NCBI GenBank assembly: GCA_964615565.1
Contig: CAZTPC010000002.1
Span: 1-64,000 of the forward strand
DNA length: 64,000 nucleotides
Source: CAZTPC01 sp964615565
Lineage (GTDB): Bacteria > Patescibacteriota > Saccharimonadia > Saccharimonadales > AWTP1-31
Direction: 5' to 3'
Shown: positions 15,425 to 25,779 of the stretch, piece by piece
Position numbering within the stretch: the first letter of the stretch is position 1
Layout: each line of letters begins with the position of its first letter
Program-made: the position numbers and the translations under genes
Notes under the pieces: model-generated
What the model was told of the DNA's origin: nothing
The model's database searches: none
What the model saw: only the letters and a program-made list of their open reading frames with translations

Positions 15425-16690
15425 TTAGACTTCGACTACGATCTGACTATTCTTGCCTCGTCGAAGGACCACGTAGCCTTGGATGGTGTCTGATGCCTCA
15501 AGCAGCTGCTTAGATTCGTCGATTTGCTTGCCATTAATATAAACGGCTTTACTACTAATGAATCGGCGTGCCTCACCCTTAGAGCTAGCAAGCTTAGCAT
15601 CAACTAATACATCAACAAGGTTAGATCCTACCTCTGCCTTGATACTGCCTAGTTCTCCTATAACAACTTTGAAGTCGTCAGCACTAAGCTGCATGTAGTC
15701 AGCGCCGCCAAATAATACTTTACTAACGCGCTTAACACTTTCTGCTGCATCTTCGCCATGGATAAGTGTAGTCACCTCGTATGCAAGAGTTTTTTGGGCA
15801 AGTCGAATCGAACGATCTTCGTTGAATCGCTTCATTAGTTCGCTCAGTTCATCGGGAGTTATCTCGGTATAGATCTTTAGGTAATCTTCTACACCGTCGT
15901 CGTCTAGGTTGAGCCAGAACTGGTAGAACTTATATGGGCTTGTTTTCGCCCCATCGAGCCAAATGGCACCATCCTCACTCTTGCCAAACTTCTTACCTGT
16001 CGACTTGTTAATAACCAGCGGCATACTAAGAGCATGGACTTCTTCGTTTTCTTTCTTACGAATGAGAGGCACCCCGGAGAGCATATTGCCCCACTGGTCA
16101 GAGCCGCCGATCTGTAGAACAGCGCCATGATCCTTAAAAAGCTGCCAGTAGTCGTAGCCTTGAATCATGCTATAGCTAAACTCAGCATAACTGATACCAG
16201 AACCACCTTCGCCAATACGCGATGAGATAAAGTCTCGTTGCAAAAGCTCGGTCATACTGAAATGCTTGCCGACATCACGCAAGAAATCTAAGTAGCCAAT
16301 ATCCTTAAACCAATCGTAGTTGTCGACCGGGGTATAGCTCATGCCAGAAAAGATTAGATCAACCTGTTTTCGTATTCCACGAACGTTTGCTAGCACCTCT
16401 TCGCGAGGCTTCAATGCTCTTTCGTCATCTTTGCCGCCCGGGTCGCCAATGAGGCTGGTAGCTCCACCGACTAGTAAGACTGCCTTCCAGCCGTGTTTTC
16501 TGAGGCGCCTCGCCATTAAGAATATTGCTAAGTTACCAATGGTCATGCTGTCTGAAGAATTGCAATCAACACCTAGATAAAACGTCTTTGGCGTATCAAG
16601 CCAGGTTAGATCGTCAAATGTTTTATCTTTTACTTGGTCGCGCCAAGTGAGCTCTTCGCTCAATGTCATCTGTGGTGTTGATTTTGTCAT
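15425..16690 (-). CDS. tyrS: tyrosine--tRNA ligase
   Basis: Class I synthetase for tRNA-Tyr, 421 residues from ATG 16690 (TATACT ends 6 bases upstream; leaderless). Seen: Rossmann start FYLGVDCNSSDSMTIGNL, LLVGGATSLIGDPGGKDDERALK, YSMIQGYDYWQLF, IGGSDQWGN (about 185) and KFGKS (about 225), then a C-terminal S4 RNA-binding domain (LVDVLVDAKLASSKGEARRFISSKAVYING). The HIGH element reads TIGN (50-53): the first His is replaced by Thr and the last by Asn. Confidence 0.95.
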   Translation of the reverse strand: MTKSTPQMTLSEELTWRDQVKDKTFDDLTWLDTPKTFYLGVDCNSSDSMTIGNLAIFLMARRLRKHGWKAVLLVGGATSLIGDPGGKDDERALKPREEVLANVRGIRKQVDLIFSGMSYTPVDNYDWFKDIGYLDFLRDVGKHFSMTELLQRDFISSRIGEGGSGISYAEFSYSMIQGYDYWQLFKDHGAVLQIGGSDQWGNMLSGVPLIRKKENEEVHALSMPLVINKSTGKKFGKSEDGAIWLDGAKTSPYKFYQFWLNLDDDGVEDYLKIYTEITPDELSELMKRFNEDRSIRLAQKTLAYEVTTLIHGEDAAESVKRVSKVLFGGADYMQLSADDFKVVIGELGSIKAEVGSNLVDVLVDAKLASSKGEARRFISSKAVYINGKQIDESKQLLEASDTIQGYVVLRRGKNSQIVVEV

Positions 16691-16696
16691 GCCATA

Positions 16697-16702
16697 AGTA
16701 TA
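16697..16702 (-). promoter_or_regulatory. -10 box of leaderless tyrS
   Basis: TATACT ends 6 bases before the ATG at 16690. A TTGGCC at 16722-16727 is a poor -35 at 19 bases. Confidence 0.6.
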
Positions 16703-16803
16703 CAGGAGTAGCATTGGGGTTGGCCAAAGACCTAGTGTTTTTCAGCTTGTTTCGCGCCGGTATTTGCTATACTGGGTGCATCAAAGGAGCAATATACTAA
16801 TTC

Positions 16804-19800
16804 ATGAGCACCTCTAGTTCAAATTCAAATTCTACTGGCGGTAGAAAGCCTGTTAACCCAACGAAAATAAGTAAGAACCGTCATGTCACTCGAAGCGGCA
16901 AGACCATTAAGATTAATCGCAGCCTTGCAGAGCGCATTACTGCACAGAAAAGCGCCAAGGCAAACCGCAAGGCTGAACGTCTAGCGACACTTCCTAAGGG
17001 TCGTGTAAAGCGCTTCCTATATCACTTCCAACCAAAGCGCATGTATAAGTACTGGTTTAGTCGAGACGGCGGCATTATGGCACTCAAGATTATGGGTGTT
17101 GGATTCATTGCCGGGTTCCTGCTTCTTGTTGGTTTATTTGCCTACTTCCGTAAGGATCTCCCAAACCTGCGTGATATTAATGGCGACCAGTTCGGTGGAA
17201 GCATTCGTTACTTTGACCGTACCGGTAAAATCCTGCTCTGGGAAGATTACGATGCTATGAAGCGCATCCCGGTTGGCCAAGAAGGCCAAAACCAGTATAT
17301 GCGTGACGCTACAGTAGCTATTGAAGACAAGGACTTCTTCCGTCATGGAGGATTTGATGTTCGCGGTATTATGCGTGCTGGCGTCACAAATATAACTGGA
17401 AAAGGTAATACCCAAGGTGGCTCTACTATTACCCAGCAGTTAGTTAAGTTGACCCAGAACTGGACTAAGGACCGATCTTACACTCGCAAAGCTAAAGAAC
17501 TTATCCTGTCTGTAGAACTGGAACGCAGTTACTCTAAGCAAGAAATTCTTGCTGGGTATCTCGACACGGCTCCATATGGAAACGTACAGTACGGCGTAGA
17601 AGCAGCAACTCGTGACTATTTCCATAAGGGTGCAAACGAGCTAACTCTCGACGAAGCAGCCTTTATGGCGGCTATCCCTCAGTCACCATCCTTCTACTCG
17701 CCATATGGCGCATATTACAAAGCTAACACCGAGGAATCCAAGACAGCTTTGGTTGCGCGACAGCGATATATTCTCAACCTTATGTACGAACAGAAGATGA
17801 TCACAAAGCAGCAGCGAGACGACGCTAAGAAGGTTGATACGATCGCTAAGGTACAAGAGCAGCCACAGAATAAATACGCTGGTATTAAGGCTCCATACTT
17901 TGTCCTTGCAGCCAAGAAACAACTCGAAGAACAGCGCGGTGGTGTTGACTCTGCCAAGGTTGGTGGATGGACAGTTACTACAACCCTAGACATGGACAAG
18001 CAAACACTTGCCGAGGAGCAAGTACAGAAGGGTCTAGCGCAAGTTAAGCGACAAGGTGGTGATGAAATCGCCTTTGCAGCCGAAGATGTCAAGACCGGAC
18101 AAATGGTTGCAGTTGTAGGCGGTGTAGACTTTACAGATCCTGATCACGGTAAGTTTAACTATGCAACTTCTCCATTACCTCCTGGGTCTAGCTTTAAGCC
18201 ATACGACTACACAACACTTATTGATACCAAGCCAAACGTTGGTGCTGGTTCGGTTATCTATGACACCCAAGGCCCTGTAGGTGGCTACAAATGTACAAAC
18301 AAGAACCGACCTAAAGAGGATAAGAACGCTAACTGTCTATGGGACTATGACTTCCACTACCCAGGGCCACTTACGCTTCGTTACTCACTCGGTGGTTCTC
18401 GTAACGTGCCTGCAGTTAAGGCCATGCTGATGGCCGGTGTTGATAAGACGATCAGTACGGCCGAAAAGCTTGGCTTAAAGAGTGGTTATAAGTGTTACGG
18501 TGACGAAGAATATAGCAAAGAAATTCCATGCTACGAATCATCTGCTATCGGTGACGGCGCATACTTACACCTCGATGAGCATGTCCATGGCTACGCAAGC
18601 CTTTCTCGTAACGGATTGAATATTCCTCAGACCTACATTCTTAAGATCACTAACTCATCTGGTAAGACGCTCAGCGAATGGAAGCCAAGTAAGGGCACCC
18701 AAGCTGTTAAGGCGGAATCTGCCTACATCGTGTCCGATATGTTGAGTGACCCAAATGCTAGTTACTTCCCTGCTGGTCGTAAGCCACATCGATACAAGGG
18801 TTGGAAGTTCGCCATGAAGACCGGTACTACTAACGACAACAAAGATGGTTGGATGATGGGTTATTCTCCGCAGTACGCTGCAGGTGTCTGGGTTGGCTAT
18901 CATACTCGTCAAAAAGTTATGACCGGAACTATGGAAGCTATGACACAACCAGTGTGGCAGGGATGGATGAATAAGGCGCATGACAACATTACGCCTTTCG
19001 ATCGTGTTAAGCCTGCCGGTATCCAAACACAACCAGCGTATGTGGTTCGTTCCGCCCCAAGTAGTAAGACGTCTGGTGCAGTTATTCCTAGCCCGGCTAC
19101 CGACCTCTTCCCATCATGGTACAAACCGACTGCTAAGACATCTAGCGATCAGACTATCGATAAAGTCTCTGGCAAACTAGCGACTGACTGTACTCCTGAT
19201 GCTGCCAAGGATAAGACAACTGGCGCAGCGGCAAACCAGTTCTCTGTAGATACTATTGCAAGCGGTGGTGGTGCGAGCGGCGCAGATACCAATAATAAGG
19301 ACGACGTACATAACTGTAGCGACATAAAGCCAAGTATTGGTCTGAACATGACATCTAGTGGTGGAAGCTATCTATTGTCTGTTGATGTTACCCAAGGTAC
19401 GCACCCAATCTCTAGTGATAAGTTCACTGGTAAGGTTAACTACATTGTTGATGGACAGATTGTACAAACGGTCGATATTAGCGGCCCAGGCTCAGGCCTT
19501 GCAAGCTACACGTACACACCTGACTTCACGGGTACAAAAGCAATCTACGCCCAAGTCGTCGACAGTGTCCTCTATGACAACTCAAGCCAAGAAGGAACAG
19601 TTACCGGCGGTGGTAATACAGGCCTAACACTTGATGTTAGCGGAGGAGGCCCTTACAGTGCTGTCTGGAACAGTATTTCTGGATACAGCACCTACACGCT
19701 TTGCTATGGCAATAACTCGCCATCAACTTGTTCGAATGTAACCGGTACATCGGCAGTCATTCCAACTTTCTCAGGCAGCAATAAGAAAGCTCTTGTTAAG

Positions 19801-19842
19801 ACTAACGATAGCGCTGTTACTTCTTCGACTGTTGGCTTCTAG
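16804..19842 (+). CDS. class A penicillin-binding protein (PBP1A type)
   Basis: Bifunctional peptidoglycan glycosyltransferase/transpeptidase of 1012 residues. A 90-residue basic cytoplasmic tail precedes one membrane segment (about 93-115, GFIAGFLLLVGLFAYF). The GT51 domain shows the catalytic Glu in EDKDFFRHGGFDVRGI (174) and GGSTITQQLVK. The transpeptidase has the SxxK Ser in PPGSSFKPYDY (about 462), SRN (SxN equivalent) and KTGTT (about 671). After about 740 comes a Gly/Ser/Thr-rich extracellular extension with an Ig/Fn3-like segment. TATACT at 16768-16773 and AAAGGAG at 16783-16789 precede the ATG; a second TATACT (16793-16798) lies 5 bases before it. Confidence 0.93.
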   Translation: MSTSSSNSNSTGGRKPVNPTKISKNRHVTRSGKTIKINRSLAERITAQKSAKANRKAERLATLPKGRVKRFLYHFQPKRMYKYWFSRDGGIMALKIMGVGFIAGFLLLVGLFAYFRKDLPNLRDINGDQFGGSIRYFDRTGKILLWEDYDAMKRIPVGQEGQNQYMRDATVAIEDKDFFRHGGFDVRGIMRAGVTNITGKGNTQGGSTITQQLVKLTQNWTKDRSYTRKAKELILSVELERSYSKQEILAGYLDTAPYGNVQYGVEAATRDYFHKGANELTLDEAAFMAAIPQSPSFYSPYGAYYKANTEESKTALVARQRYILNLMYEQKMITKQQRDDAKKVDTIAKVQEQPQNKYAGIKAPYFVLAAKKQLEEQRGGVDSAKVGGWTVTTTLDMDKQTLAEEQVQKGLAQVKRQGGDEIAFAAEDVKTGQMVAVVGGVDFTDPDHGKFNYATSPLPPGSSFKPYDYTTLIDTKPNVGAGSVIYDTQGPVGGYKCTNKNRPKEDKNANCLWDYDFHYPGPLTLRYSLGGSRNVPAVKAMLMAGVDKTISTAEKLGLKSGYKCYGDEEYSKEIPCYESSAIGDGAYLHLDEHVHGYASLSRNGLNIPQTYILKITNSSGKTLSEWKPSKGTQAVKAESAYIVSDMLSDPNASYFPAGRKPHRYKGWKFAMKTGTTNDNKDGWMMGYSPQYAAGVWVGYHTRQKVMTGTMEAMTQPVWQGWMNKAHDNITPFDRVKPAGIQTQPAYVVRSAPSSKTSGAVIPSPATDLFPSWYKPTAKTSSDQTIDKVSGKLATDCTPDAAKDKTTGAAANQFSVDTIASGGGASGADTNNKDDVHNCSDIKPSIGLNMTSSGGSYLLSVDVTQGTHPISSDKFTGKVNYIVDGQIVQTVDISGPGSGLASYTYTPDFTGTKAIYAQVVDSVLYDNSSQEGTVTGGGNTGLTLDVSGGGPYSAVWNSISGYSTYTLCYGNNSPSTCSNVTGTSAVIPTFSGSNKKALVKTNDSAVTSSTVGF

Positions 19843-19857
19843 CTAATTGGTAAGCAG

Positions 19858-21204
19858 TTAGGGTTCGAGGTATTTGTTGAGGGCGGTGCGGACTGAGTCT
19901 ACACCAAAGAGTTCTTTTGGAGATTTTCCACTACGAATAACTGGACCTATAGCGCCATCGAAACCTAGCTTCTTGGCCTCGGCTACCCGCTTTTCGATAA
20001 ACGGTACATGACGAATTTCGCCGCTTAAACCGAGCTCGCCAAACACAACAGCATTCTTCTTGAGCTGGAGCCCTTTGCTGGCGCTAGCAATTGCCATGAC
20101 AACCGCAAGATCTGCGGCAGGTTCGCTGATCTTGATACCACCAACCACGTTGATGTAGATATCTTGGTCTGCAAGATTGAGCTTAGTCCGGCGTTCGAGC
20201 ATAGCAATGAGCAAGTTCACGCGGTTCAGATCTATACCACTGGCGGCTCGTTTAGGGTAGCCATAGCTTGTGCGGTTTACAAGAGCCTGCACCTCTACTA
20301 ACAGTGGGCGGCTGCCTTCCATAGTTGCGAGCACGATTGATCCATCACTGACCTGTCGTTCTGCAAGTAGTGCGGCGGATGGGTTCTTGACCGGTTGTAG
20401 GCCGTTATCGAGCATCTCAAAGATGCCAGTCTCGTTTGTTGAGCCATACCTATTCTTTATACTTCGCAGAAGCTTGAACCCACCGTAGCGGTCGCCTTCT
20501 AGTTGTAATACGACATCTACAACGTGCTCTAACACCTTTGGCCCTGCGATAGAGCCTTCTTTTGTGACATGGCCTACGAGTACAAGCGCTGTGTTGCTTT
20601 CTTTTGCCACAACACTAAGTAAGTGGGTGCTGTTGGTAATCTGGCTAACCGTCCCAGGTGCGGAGGAGATCTTGTTGGTACTAACGGTCTGAATTGAGTC
20701 AACTACTACTAACTGATACGCACCGTCGGCGATTGTTGCTGCAATGTCATCTGCGCTGTCACTAGATACAATGTCGAGTTTGGCGCTCTTTGCCCCTAGT
20801 CGCTCAGCACGCAGTGCGACCTGGTGGGCGGACTCTTCGCCACTGACGTAGAGGATAGGGACACTCGAAGCTAGCGCATTGGCTAGTTGAAGAAGGATAG
20901 TACTTTTACCAATACCAGGTTGTCCGGCAATAAGGTTGACACTACCAGGTACAAAACCTCCACCAAGCACAGTATCGACTTCTTGCATGCCAGACATTAG
21001 GCGAGGTTCGCGACCCTTTTTGGCTACTTTGGATAACGGTGACGGCTTTAGGCTGTGCCCAGACTTGGTGGCTTCAGCCATAGAATCAACTGAAAGCTGT
21101 TCTTGAAGCGTATTCCATTCGCCGCATGCATGGCAACGGCCAGCCCAGGTGCTTGATATCGCACCGCAATTACTACATTCGTAACGAACGTTCTTCTTCG
21201 CCAA
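19858..21204 (-). CDS. radA: DNA repair protein RadA
   Basis: RecA-like ATPase that promotes branch migration in recombinational repair, 448 residues. N-terminal C4 zinc finger (CSNCGAISSTWAGRCHAC), Walker A GQPGIGKST (about 87-95), the RadA-specific KNRYGS motif (about 250) and a C-terminal Lon-protease-like domain (DIYINVVGGIKISEPAADLAV, GELGLSGEIRHV). The start is TTG at 21204, supported by an AAAGGAGAGG Shine-Dalgarno. It converges on the PBP gene with only 15 bases between. Confidence 0.95.
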   Translation of the reverse strand: MAKKNVRYECSNCGAISSTWAGRCHACGEWNTLQEQLSVDSMAEATKSGHSLKPSPLSKVAKKGREPRLMSGMQEVDTVLGGGFVPGSVNLIAGQPGIGKSTILLQLANALASSVPILYVSGEESAHQVALRAERLGAKSAKLDIVSSDSADDIAATIADGAYQLVVVDSIQTVSTNKISSAPGTVSQITNSTHLLSVVAKESNTALVLVGHVTKEGSIAGPKVLEHVVDVVLQLEGDRYGGFKLLRSIKNRYGSTNETGIFEMLDNGLQPVKNPSAALLAERQVSDGSIVLATMEGSRPLLVEVQALVNRTSYGYPKRAASGIDLNRVNLLIAMLERRTKLNLADQDIYINVVGGIKISEPAADLAVVMAIASASKGLQLKKNAVVFGELGLSGEIRHVPFIEKRVAEAKKLGFDGAIGPVIRSGKSPKELFGVDSVRTALNKYLEP

Positions 21205-21242
21205 TTCCCTCTCCTTTTGTCTCTATATTCTAACAGATCAGG

Positions 21243-22484
21243 CTAAATGTCTTTGACACTTGGGGTTATCCGACTATCAAGCGCTTTTTCGAGTTCTTGG
21301 GCTTCGGCGGCGACGTTGTTGCGTTCCGTAAGTATATTTCGGTAGTCAGTCACTAGTTGTTTGGTCTCGGCTATGAGACCTCTGAAAGGAACTAAACTCT
21401 TGTTGTAAGCTGATACACCAGCATTGTATTCGTCTATTTGTCCTGCTTTCAGTAGGCCGTCCAGGCGCTTACTTTCGGCAGTTATAGTCGCTTGTTGTGT
21501 ATCCAACTCTGTATTGTTGGCATCAATCTGAGATTCAATATCTTTTAATTGTTTATCTAGAGCTTCAACTTTGTCTTTTCGTTTCTTAAATTCAGCTTGA
21601 TAGTCAGAAGCAAACGTAGTGATCGCGGCCCTGTTTTCAAAGTACTGTTTGTAATAATTCTCTAGGTCAGTTGGTAGATTAGCGACTTCGGTTCCAAGAA
21701 TAGAATGAAGTTCGTTAGTAATATCCGCGCCACTCTTTTTATACTCGCCTATCTTGTCTTTGATGTTCTGATCGTCAACAGATGTATAGGCAGAGTCAAG
21801 CATGCTTGCCACTCGTTTTTGTTCACTAAAGCTGAGACGGCCGTATGCTGCATGTAGCATTTCGTGAGCCGCAGTTACTTGCTCAACACCTTCGAGTCGT
21901 TGATCGTCTACTTTTAGAACAAATATCCCGCCGGCTTCATTACCGCAACCGACCACTTTTGTGACTATCGTGCCACCCTTACAGTTGAGTGTGCGACGTG
22001 GCTTGTAGCATCCGAGTACGATTGACGCTTCGCCTTCCTCGCAACTCTTATAGAATGCTGCCTTTTCTTGCAATTGTGGGTTCTGAAGATAGAAGATCTT
22101 ACGAGCCTTGGAGGTCATAGTATCTTCAGTTGCAAGTCTGCTTGCGTCAACAGTAGGTGTGTAATTTCGCAGTGCCCACCAGTCCAGGATGTTCTGTCTT
22201 TGCCAGAACCCTATAGACAGTGCAGCTGCTAAGAGTACGGCAAAGAGGATGCGGCCCCATGATCGTTTCTGCGGGAGTGGGTCTGGTGTTTTAGTAGCAC
22301 TATCTACGTGTGTTTGTGGTTTTAATTCTGTAGTAGCAGCAGGTGACTCTTGAGCTGCGGCTTCACGCTCGGCACGAAGTCTATGTGCGCGTTCCACTAA
22401 CGAAGCGCCATCCGTCGGTGGGGTGGCTGGAGTATCGGCTTTTGGCGTGTCAGTAGACTTCGGTGGATCCGCTTGTGGTTGCAT
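21243..22484 (-). CDS. membrane-anchored putative zinc metallopeptidase with coiled coil
   Basis: 413 residues: a Pro/Thr/Ala-rich N-terminal 75 residues, one membrane segment (79-95, ILFAVLLAAALSIGF), then an extracytoplasmic part. It contains four Cys (CEEG, GCYKPRRTLNC, GCGN) and the HEXXH motif AAHEMLHAAYGRLSF (His207, Glu208, His211). The C-terminal 150 residues are a long coiled coil (about 280-405). HEXXH suggests zinc peptidase activity, not proven; the family is not otherwise recognised. A TATACT box ends 8 bases before the ATG. Confidence 0.6.
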   Translation of the reverse strand: MQPQADPPKSTDTPKADTPATPPTDGASLVERAHRLRAEREAAAQESPAATTELKPQTHVDSATKTPDPLPQKRSWGRILFAVLLAAALSIGFWQRQNILDWWALRNYTPTVDASRLATEDTMTSKARKIFYLQNPQLQEKAAFYKSCEEGEASIVLGCYKPRRTLNCKGGTIVTKVVGCGNEAGGIFVLKVDDQRLEGVEQVTAAHEMLHAAYGRLSFSEQKRVASMLDSAYTSVDDQNIKDKIGEYKKSGADITNELHSILGTEVANLPTDLENYYKQYFENRAAITTFASDYQAEFKKRKDKVEALDKQLKDIESQIDANNTELDTQQATITAESKRLDGLLKAGQIDEYNAGVSAYNKSLVPFRGLIAETKQLVTDYRNILTERNNVAAEAQELEKALDSRITPSVKDI

Positions 22485-22521
22485 ACTCTACTAGTATACC
22501 TCAGATACGGCTCTAATTAAT

Positions 22522-24996
22522 CTACTCTGACTTGGCTGAATATGTCAGCTTTTTGCTCTTGAGCCCGACCTGTACTATAGTTCCTTTTCCGTAGTTGTGT
22601 CGCAGGAGCTCTTCGGCAATGTGGTCTTCGATCGTGTCTTGAATTAATCGGCGCATCGGACGAACACCATTTTTAGCATCATAGCCTTCTTCGAGCATGT
22701 GCCTCTTGGCTACCTGACTTACGTCCAATGCAATACCGTGCTTCCCAAGCCTCTCGCTAAGTTCGTTGATCTGTAGATCCAAAATCTTCAGTGCATTCTC
22801 CTTGGTTAGTGCACGGAATACGATAATCTTGTCAATTCGGTTGAGTAGTTCTGGCCGCATGAGTTTCTTGAGCTCATCCTGAACTTTATCTTTGTTGCGC
22901 TCGTGTAAGCTGTTGAGGTCTTTCTTGTCTTCAGGCGATAGTACCTGGAACCCAAGACTTGCTTCTTGCTGGAGTTTCTCGGCACCCAAGTTGCTAGTCA
23001 TGATTACGATAGTGTTGCTGAAGTCGATTTTTCGACCCTTTGCATCGGTGAGCACCCCGTCTTCGAGGATTTGTAATAGCATGTTAAATACCTCTGGGTG
23101 TGCTTTTTCGATTTCATCAAATAGGATGAGACTGTAAGGTTGTCGTCTGACCTTGTCGGTAAGTTGACCACCTTCGTCATAGCCGACGTAGCCAGCTGGT
23201 GCCCCAACTAATCGTGACACGTTGTGGCGTTCGGTGAACTCACTCATATCAATCTTGATGAGTGCATCTCGGCTGCCAAAAAAATTATCAGCTAGCACTC
23301 GAGCAAGTTCGGTTTTACCAACGCCTGTTGGTCCGAGGAAGATGAACGAGCCGATGGGCCTTTTGCTAGTGGCGATGCCTGAACGGCTTCGGCGGATAGC
23401 GCGTGACACGGCTTGGATGGCTTCGTGCTGACCAATAATGTGCTTGCCAATTGTCTTCTCTAGATTAAGTAAGTATTTTGCTTCGGAACGGATTACTCGC
23501 TGCACAGGTACTCCGGTAATTCGTGCGACAACTTCGGCCACCTGATCACTGGTCACCTTGAGCGTGTTGGCTGATTTACCATCGCTGTGAAGTTTCTTTA
23601 ATTCAGCTTCGATTTGGCTGGCACGAGTTTTATATTCTGCTGCTTTTTCGTAATTTTCACTTTCGCCAGCTTCTTCTTTTCGAGCGTTAACTAGTTTTAA
23701 CTCTTTCTTTAGGTTGCGAATCTCAGGTGGAGTTTTCCCCTTGCCTACACGAAGATGTGCTGCGGTTTCGTCGAGTAGATCAATAGCCTTATCTGGCATG
23801 AATCGATCGTTAATATACCGTCCAGCAAAGTTGACGATATCAGAGAGTACTTCGTCGTCGACAGTTACATTATGGAATTCTTCATAGTGTTTGCGCAGAC
23901 CCTTAAGTATGGCAAGTGTCTCCGGGAGAGTTGTTTCCGGCACCTGTACCGGCTGGAAGCGTCGCTCTAGTGCAGCATCTTTTTCGATGTGCTTGGTGTA
24001 CTCGGTGGTTGTAGTCGCACCAATCAGTTGCATTTTACCGCGGGCTAAGGCTGGTTTAAGAATATTACCTGCATCCATTGCGCCTTCGGCAGAGCCGGCA
24101 CCGACAATCAGATGTAGTTCGTCAATAAAGACAATGGCATTTTTGTCGTCTTCGAGTTCGGCCATAACTTTTTTGAGGCGCTCTTCGAACTCACCACGAT
24201 ACTTAGTACCTGCAATCATGCCGGCTAGGTCGAGCATAATGATACGCTTGTCGAGTAAGCTATCTGGCACATCCTCGGACACTATTCTTTGCGCCAAGCC
24301 TTCTACGATTGCAGTTTTACCTACACCAGGTTCACCGATAAGTACTGGATTGTTCTTAGTACGTCGGTTAAGGATGGTTACTACTCTAGAAATTTGTTTT
24401 TCGCGGCCGACTACAGGATCGAGTTTGTTGGTTCGAGCTTGAGCTGTTAGATCAGTACCAAAGAAATCGAGTGCTGTCTTTGGTGTTTTTTTGCCACGAC
24501 GCTTAGTCGTGCTCGGGCCTTCTCCAGACATACTCTGGCTGCTAAGGAACTGCTCTAGCTCAGAAGTTAACCCATCTACATTGATATTCATATCGCGGAG
24601 CAAGGTGGTAGCTCGAGCATTCTTTTGGCTGAGGATGCTATATAGGATATGTTCTGTGCCGCAGAAGTCTTGTGCAAAATCTTGTGCAATATCATAGGCC
24701 ATTTTTAGGGTGATCTTAGACATTTCGCTAAGACCTTTAGCATTAATACTATTAACGGCAACAGACTTTGGTGTCAGGTTTAGGGCAAGTCGTGCACGAT
24801 CGAGTGTAACGCCGGCACCTTCTAAAAGCTTCGCACCCATGCTGTTATCTTGCGCGAGGACGCCTAGTAATAAATGTTCAGTACCAATATAGCTACTGCC
24901 AAAGCTCCGGGCTATAGCGTCGGCGTGTTTTAGACTCTGCAGAGCATTGTCTGTGAGATGATTTAAAAAGTCTTGAAAGTCTGGTGTATCTTGCAT
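22522..24996 (-). CDS. clpC: ATP-dependent Clp protease ATPase subunit ClpC
   Basis: Hsp100 unfoldase of 824 residues that feeds ClpP. Double Clp-N repeat (1-150), AAA+ domain 1 with Walker A GEPGVGKT (221-228), a short UVR-like middle region ([29 protein letters not shown]), AAA+ domain 2 with GPTGVGKTE (about 555) and a ClpP-docking type loop LGF (about 679). The short middle domain indicates ClpC/ClpA class, not ClpB. GGGGG upstream of the ATG is the Shine-Dalgarno. The promoter is overlapped by a perfect CIRCE, as for clpP. Confidence 0.93.
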   Translation of the reverse strand: MQDTPDFQDFLNHLTDNALQSLKHADAIARSFGSSYIGTEHLLLGVLAQDNSMGAKLLEGAGVTLDRARLALNLTPKSVAVNSINAKGLSEMSKITLKMAYDIAQDFAQDFCGTEHILYSILSQKNARATTLLRDMNINVDGLTSELEQFLSSQSMSGEGPSTTKRRGKKTPKTALDFFGTDLTAQARTNKLDPVVGREKQISRVVTILNRRTKNNPVLIGEPGVGKTAIVEGLAQRIVSEDVPDSLLDKRIIMLDLAGMIAGTKYRGEFEERLKKVMAELEDDKNAIVFIDELHLIVGAGSAEGAMDAGNILKPALARGKMQLIGATTTTEYTKHIEKDAALERRFQPVQVPETTLPETLAILKGLRKHYEEFHNVTVDDEVLSDIVNFAGRYINDRFMPDKAIDLLDETAAHLRVGKGKTPPEIRNLKKELKLVNARKEEAGESENYEKAAEYKTRASQIEAELKKLHSDGKSANTLKVTSDQVAEVVARITGVPVQRVIRSEAKYLLNLEKTIGKHIIGQHEAIQAVSRAIRRSRSGIATSKRPIGSFIFLGPTGVGKTELARVLADNFFGSRDALIKIDMSEFTERHNVSRLVGAPAGYVGYDEGGQLTDKVRRQPYSLILFDEIEKAHPEVFNMLLQILEDGVLTDAKGRKIDFSNTIVIMTSNLGAEKLQQEASLGFQVLSPEDKKDLNSLHERNKDKVQDELKKLMRPELLNRIDKIIVFRALTKENALKILDLQINELSERLGKHGIALDVSQVAKRHMLEEGYDAKNGVRPMRRLIQDTIEDHIAEELLRHNYGKGTIVQVGLKSKKLTYSAKSE

Positions 24997-25040
24997 AGTT
25001 CCCCCTTCGTAAAGAGTTTTGGCGAGTGATCGCTATATAA

Positions 25041-25069
25041 ATGATAGCAATTTAGCACTCACCATGCAA
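25041..25069 (-). promoter_or_regulatory. clpC promoter
   Basis: TTGCAT (25064-25069), 17-base spacer, TATCAT (25041-25046). The spacer contains one arm of the CIRCE operator. The leader is about 38 bases with a Shine-Dalgarno near the ATG. Confidence 0.7.
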
Positions 25070-25078
25070 GAGTGCTAA
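25052..25078 (-). promoter_or_regulatory. CIRCE operator (HrcA site) at clpC
   Basis: TTAGCACTC - 9 bases - GAGTGCTAA, a perfect match to the CIRCE consensus, lying across the clpC -35 box and spacer. Confidence 0.95.
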
Positions 25079-25086
25079 TTAAAGAG

Positions 25087-25779
25087 TTAGTTACCTATTC
25101 GGCCACCTATTTGGCCATCAGATTCGATACCCTTATCTAGCTGAGATACACACTGACCTATGATTAGGCTGGACCGCAAAAACTCCTCCGAAGTGGCATT
25201 GCCGGTAAGATCTATAGCGATCATACGCATAACTGGGCCACCATCCGGTAATGTGATGTCTAACGCAGGATCGAAATTTACTGTTTCGGAGATTCGTCTT
25301 AGACCATCTCCCGCCGTAGGAATAATAAGACCACCGTCACCATCTTCATTAGACGGGTCATCGTCTGGAATTCTGCTATCAGAATCAAATGTCATTGGTC
25401 GACTATGAACGATGTCACCAGTCCTTGGATCTTGTCCAACAAGTGCGCCAATATCTTTGTCTGACTCTGGGTCGTGAATTTCGTAGTAACCAGGTTTTGC
25501 AACCAGAGCCATATAGCTACCTTCGGAATCATGTAACTGTATTCCCGCACAGGCACCAGGATATATATCTAGGGTGATGTGACCGTCGGCGGCATCTTCT
25601 TGTAGTCGCGCATCAAATACGTCTGTTAGGTGAGTATTACCACTAGGAAAACTTTCTGGATTGGTGGTTGTGGATGTGCCTCTCTGTTCAGGTGAGAGAG
25701 AAATCTCCCCATGAGAACCACACCCTCCAAGAAGGAGGGTGGTGGTTAAGACTGCTCCAGCGAGAACTCGGCTTCTCAC
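25087..25779 (-). CDS. putative lipoprotein of unknown function
   Basis: 230 residues with a type II signal peptide: basic start MRSR, hydrophobic core and lipobox LLGGC with Cys20. The mature part is acidic, Asp/Gly-rich, with no recognised domain; it has two further Cys (GACAG, GQCVS) that could form a disulfide. The start is GTG at 25779, overlapping the nusA stop by one base (TAGTG), so it is translationally coupled to nusA, an odd pairing for a surface protein. Confidence 0.7.
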   Translation of the reverse strand: MRSRVLAGAVLTTTLLLGGCGSHGEISLSPEQRGTSTTTNPESFPSGNTHLTDVFDARLQEDAADGHITLDIYPGACAGIQLHDSEGSYMALVAKPGYYEIHDPESDKDIGALVGQDPRTGDIVHSRPMTFDSDSRIPDDDPSNEDGDGGLIIPTAGDGLRRISETVNFDPALDITLPDGGPVMRMIAIDLTGNATSEEFLRSSLIIGQCVSQLDKGIESDGQIGGRIGN

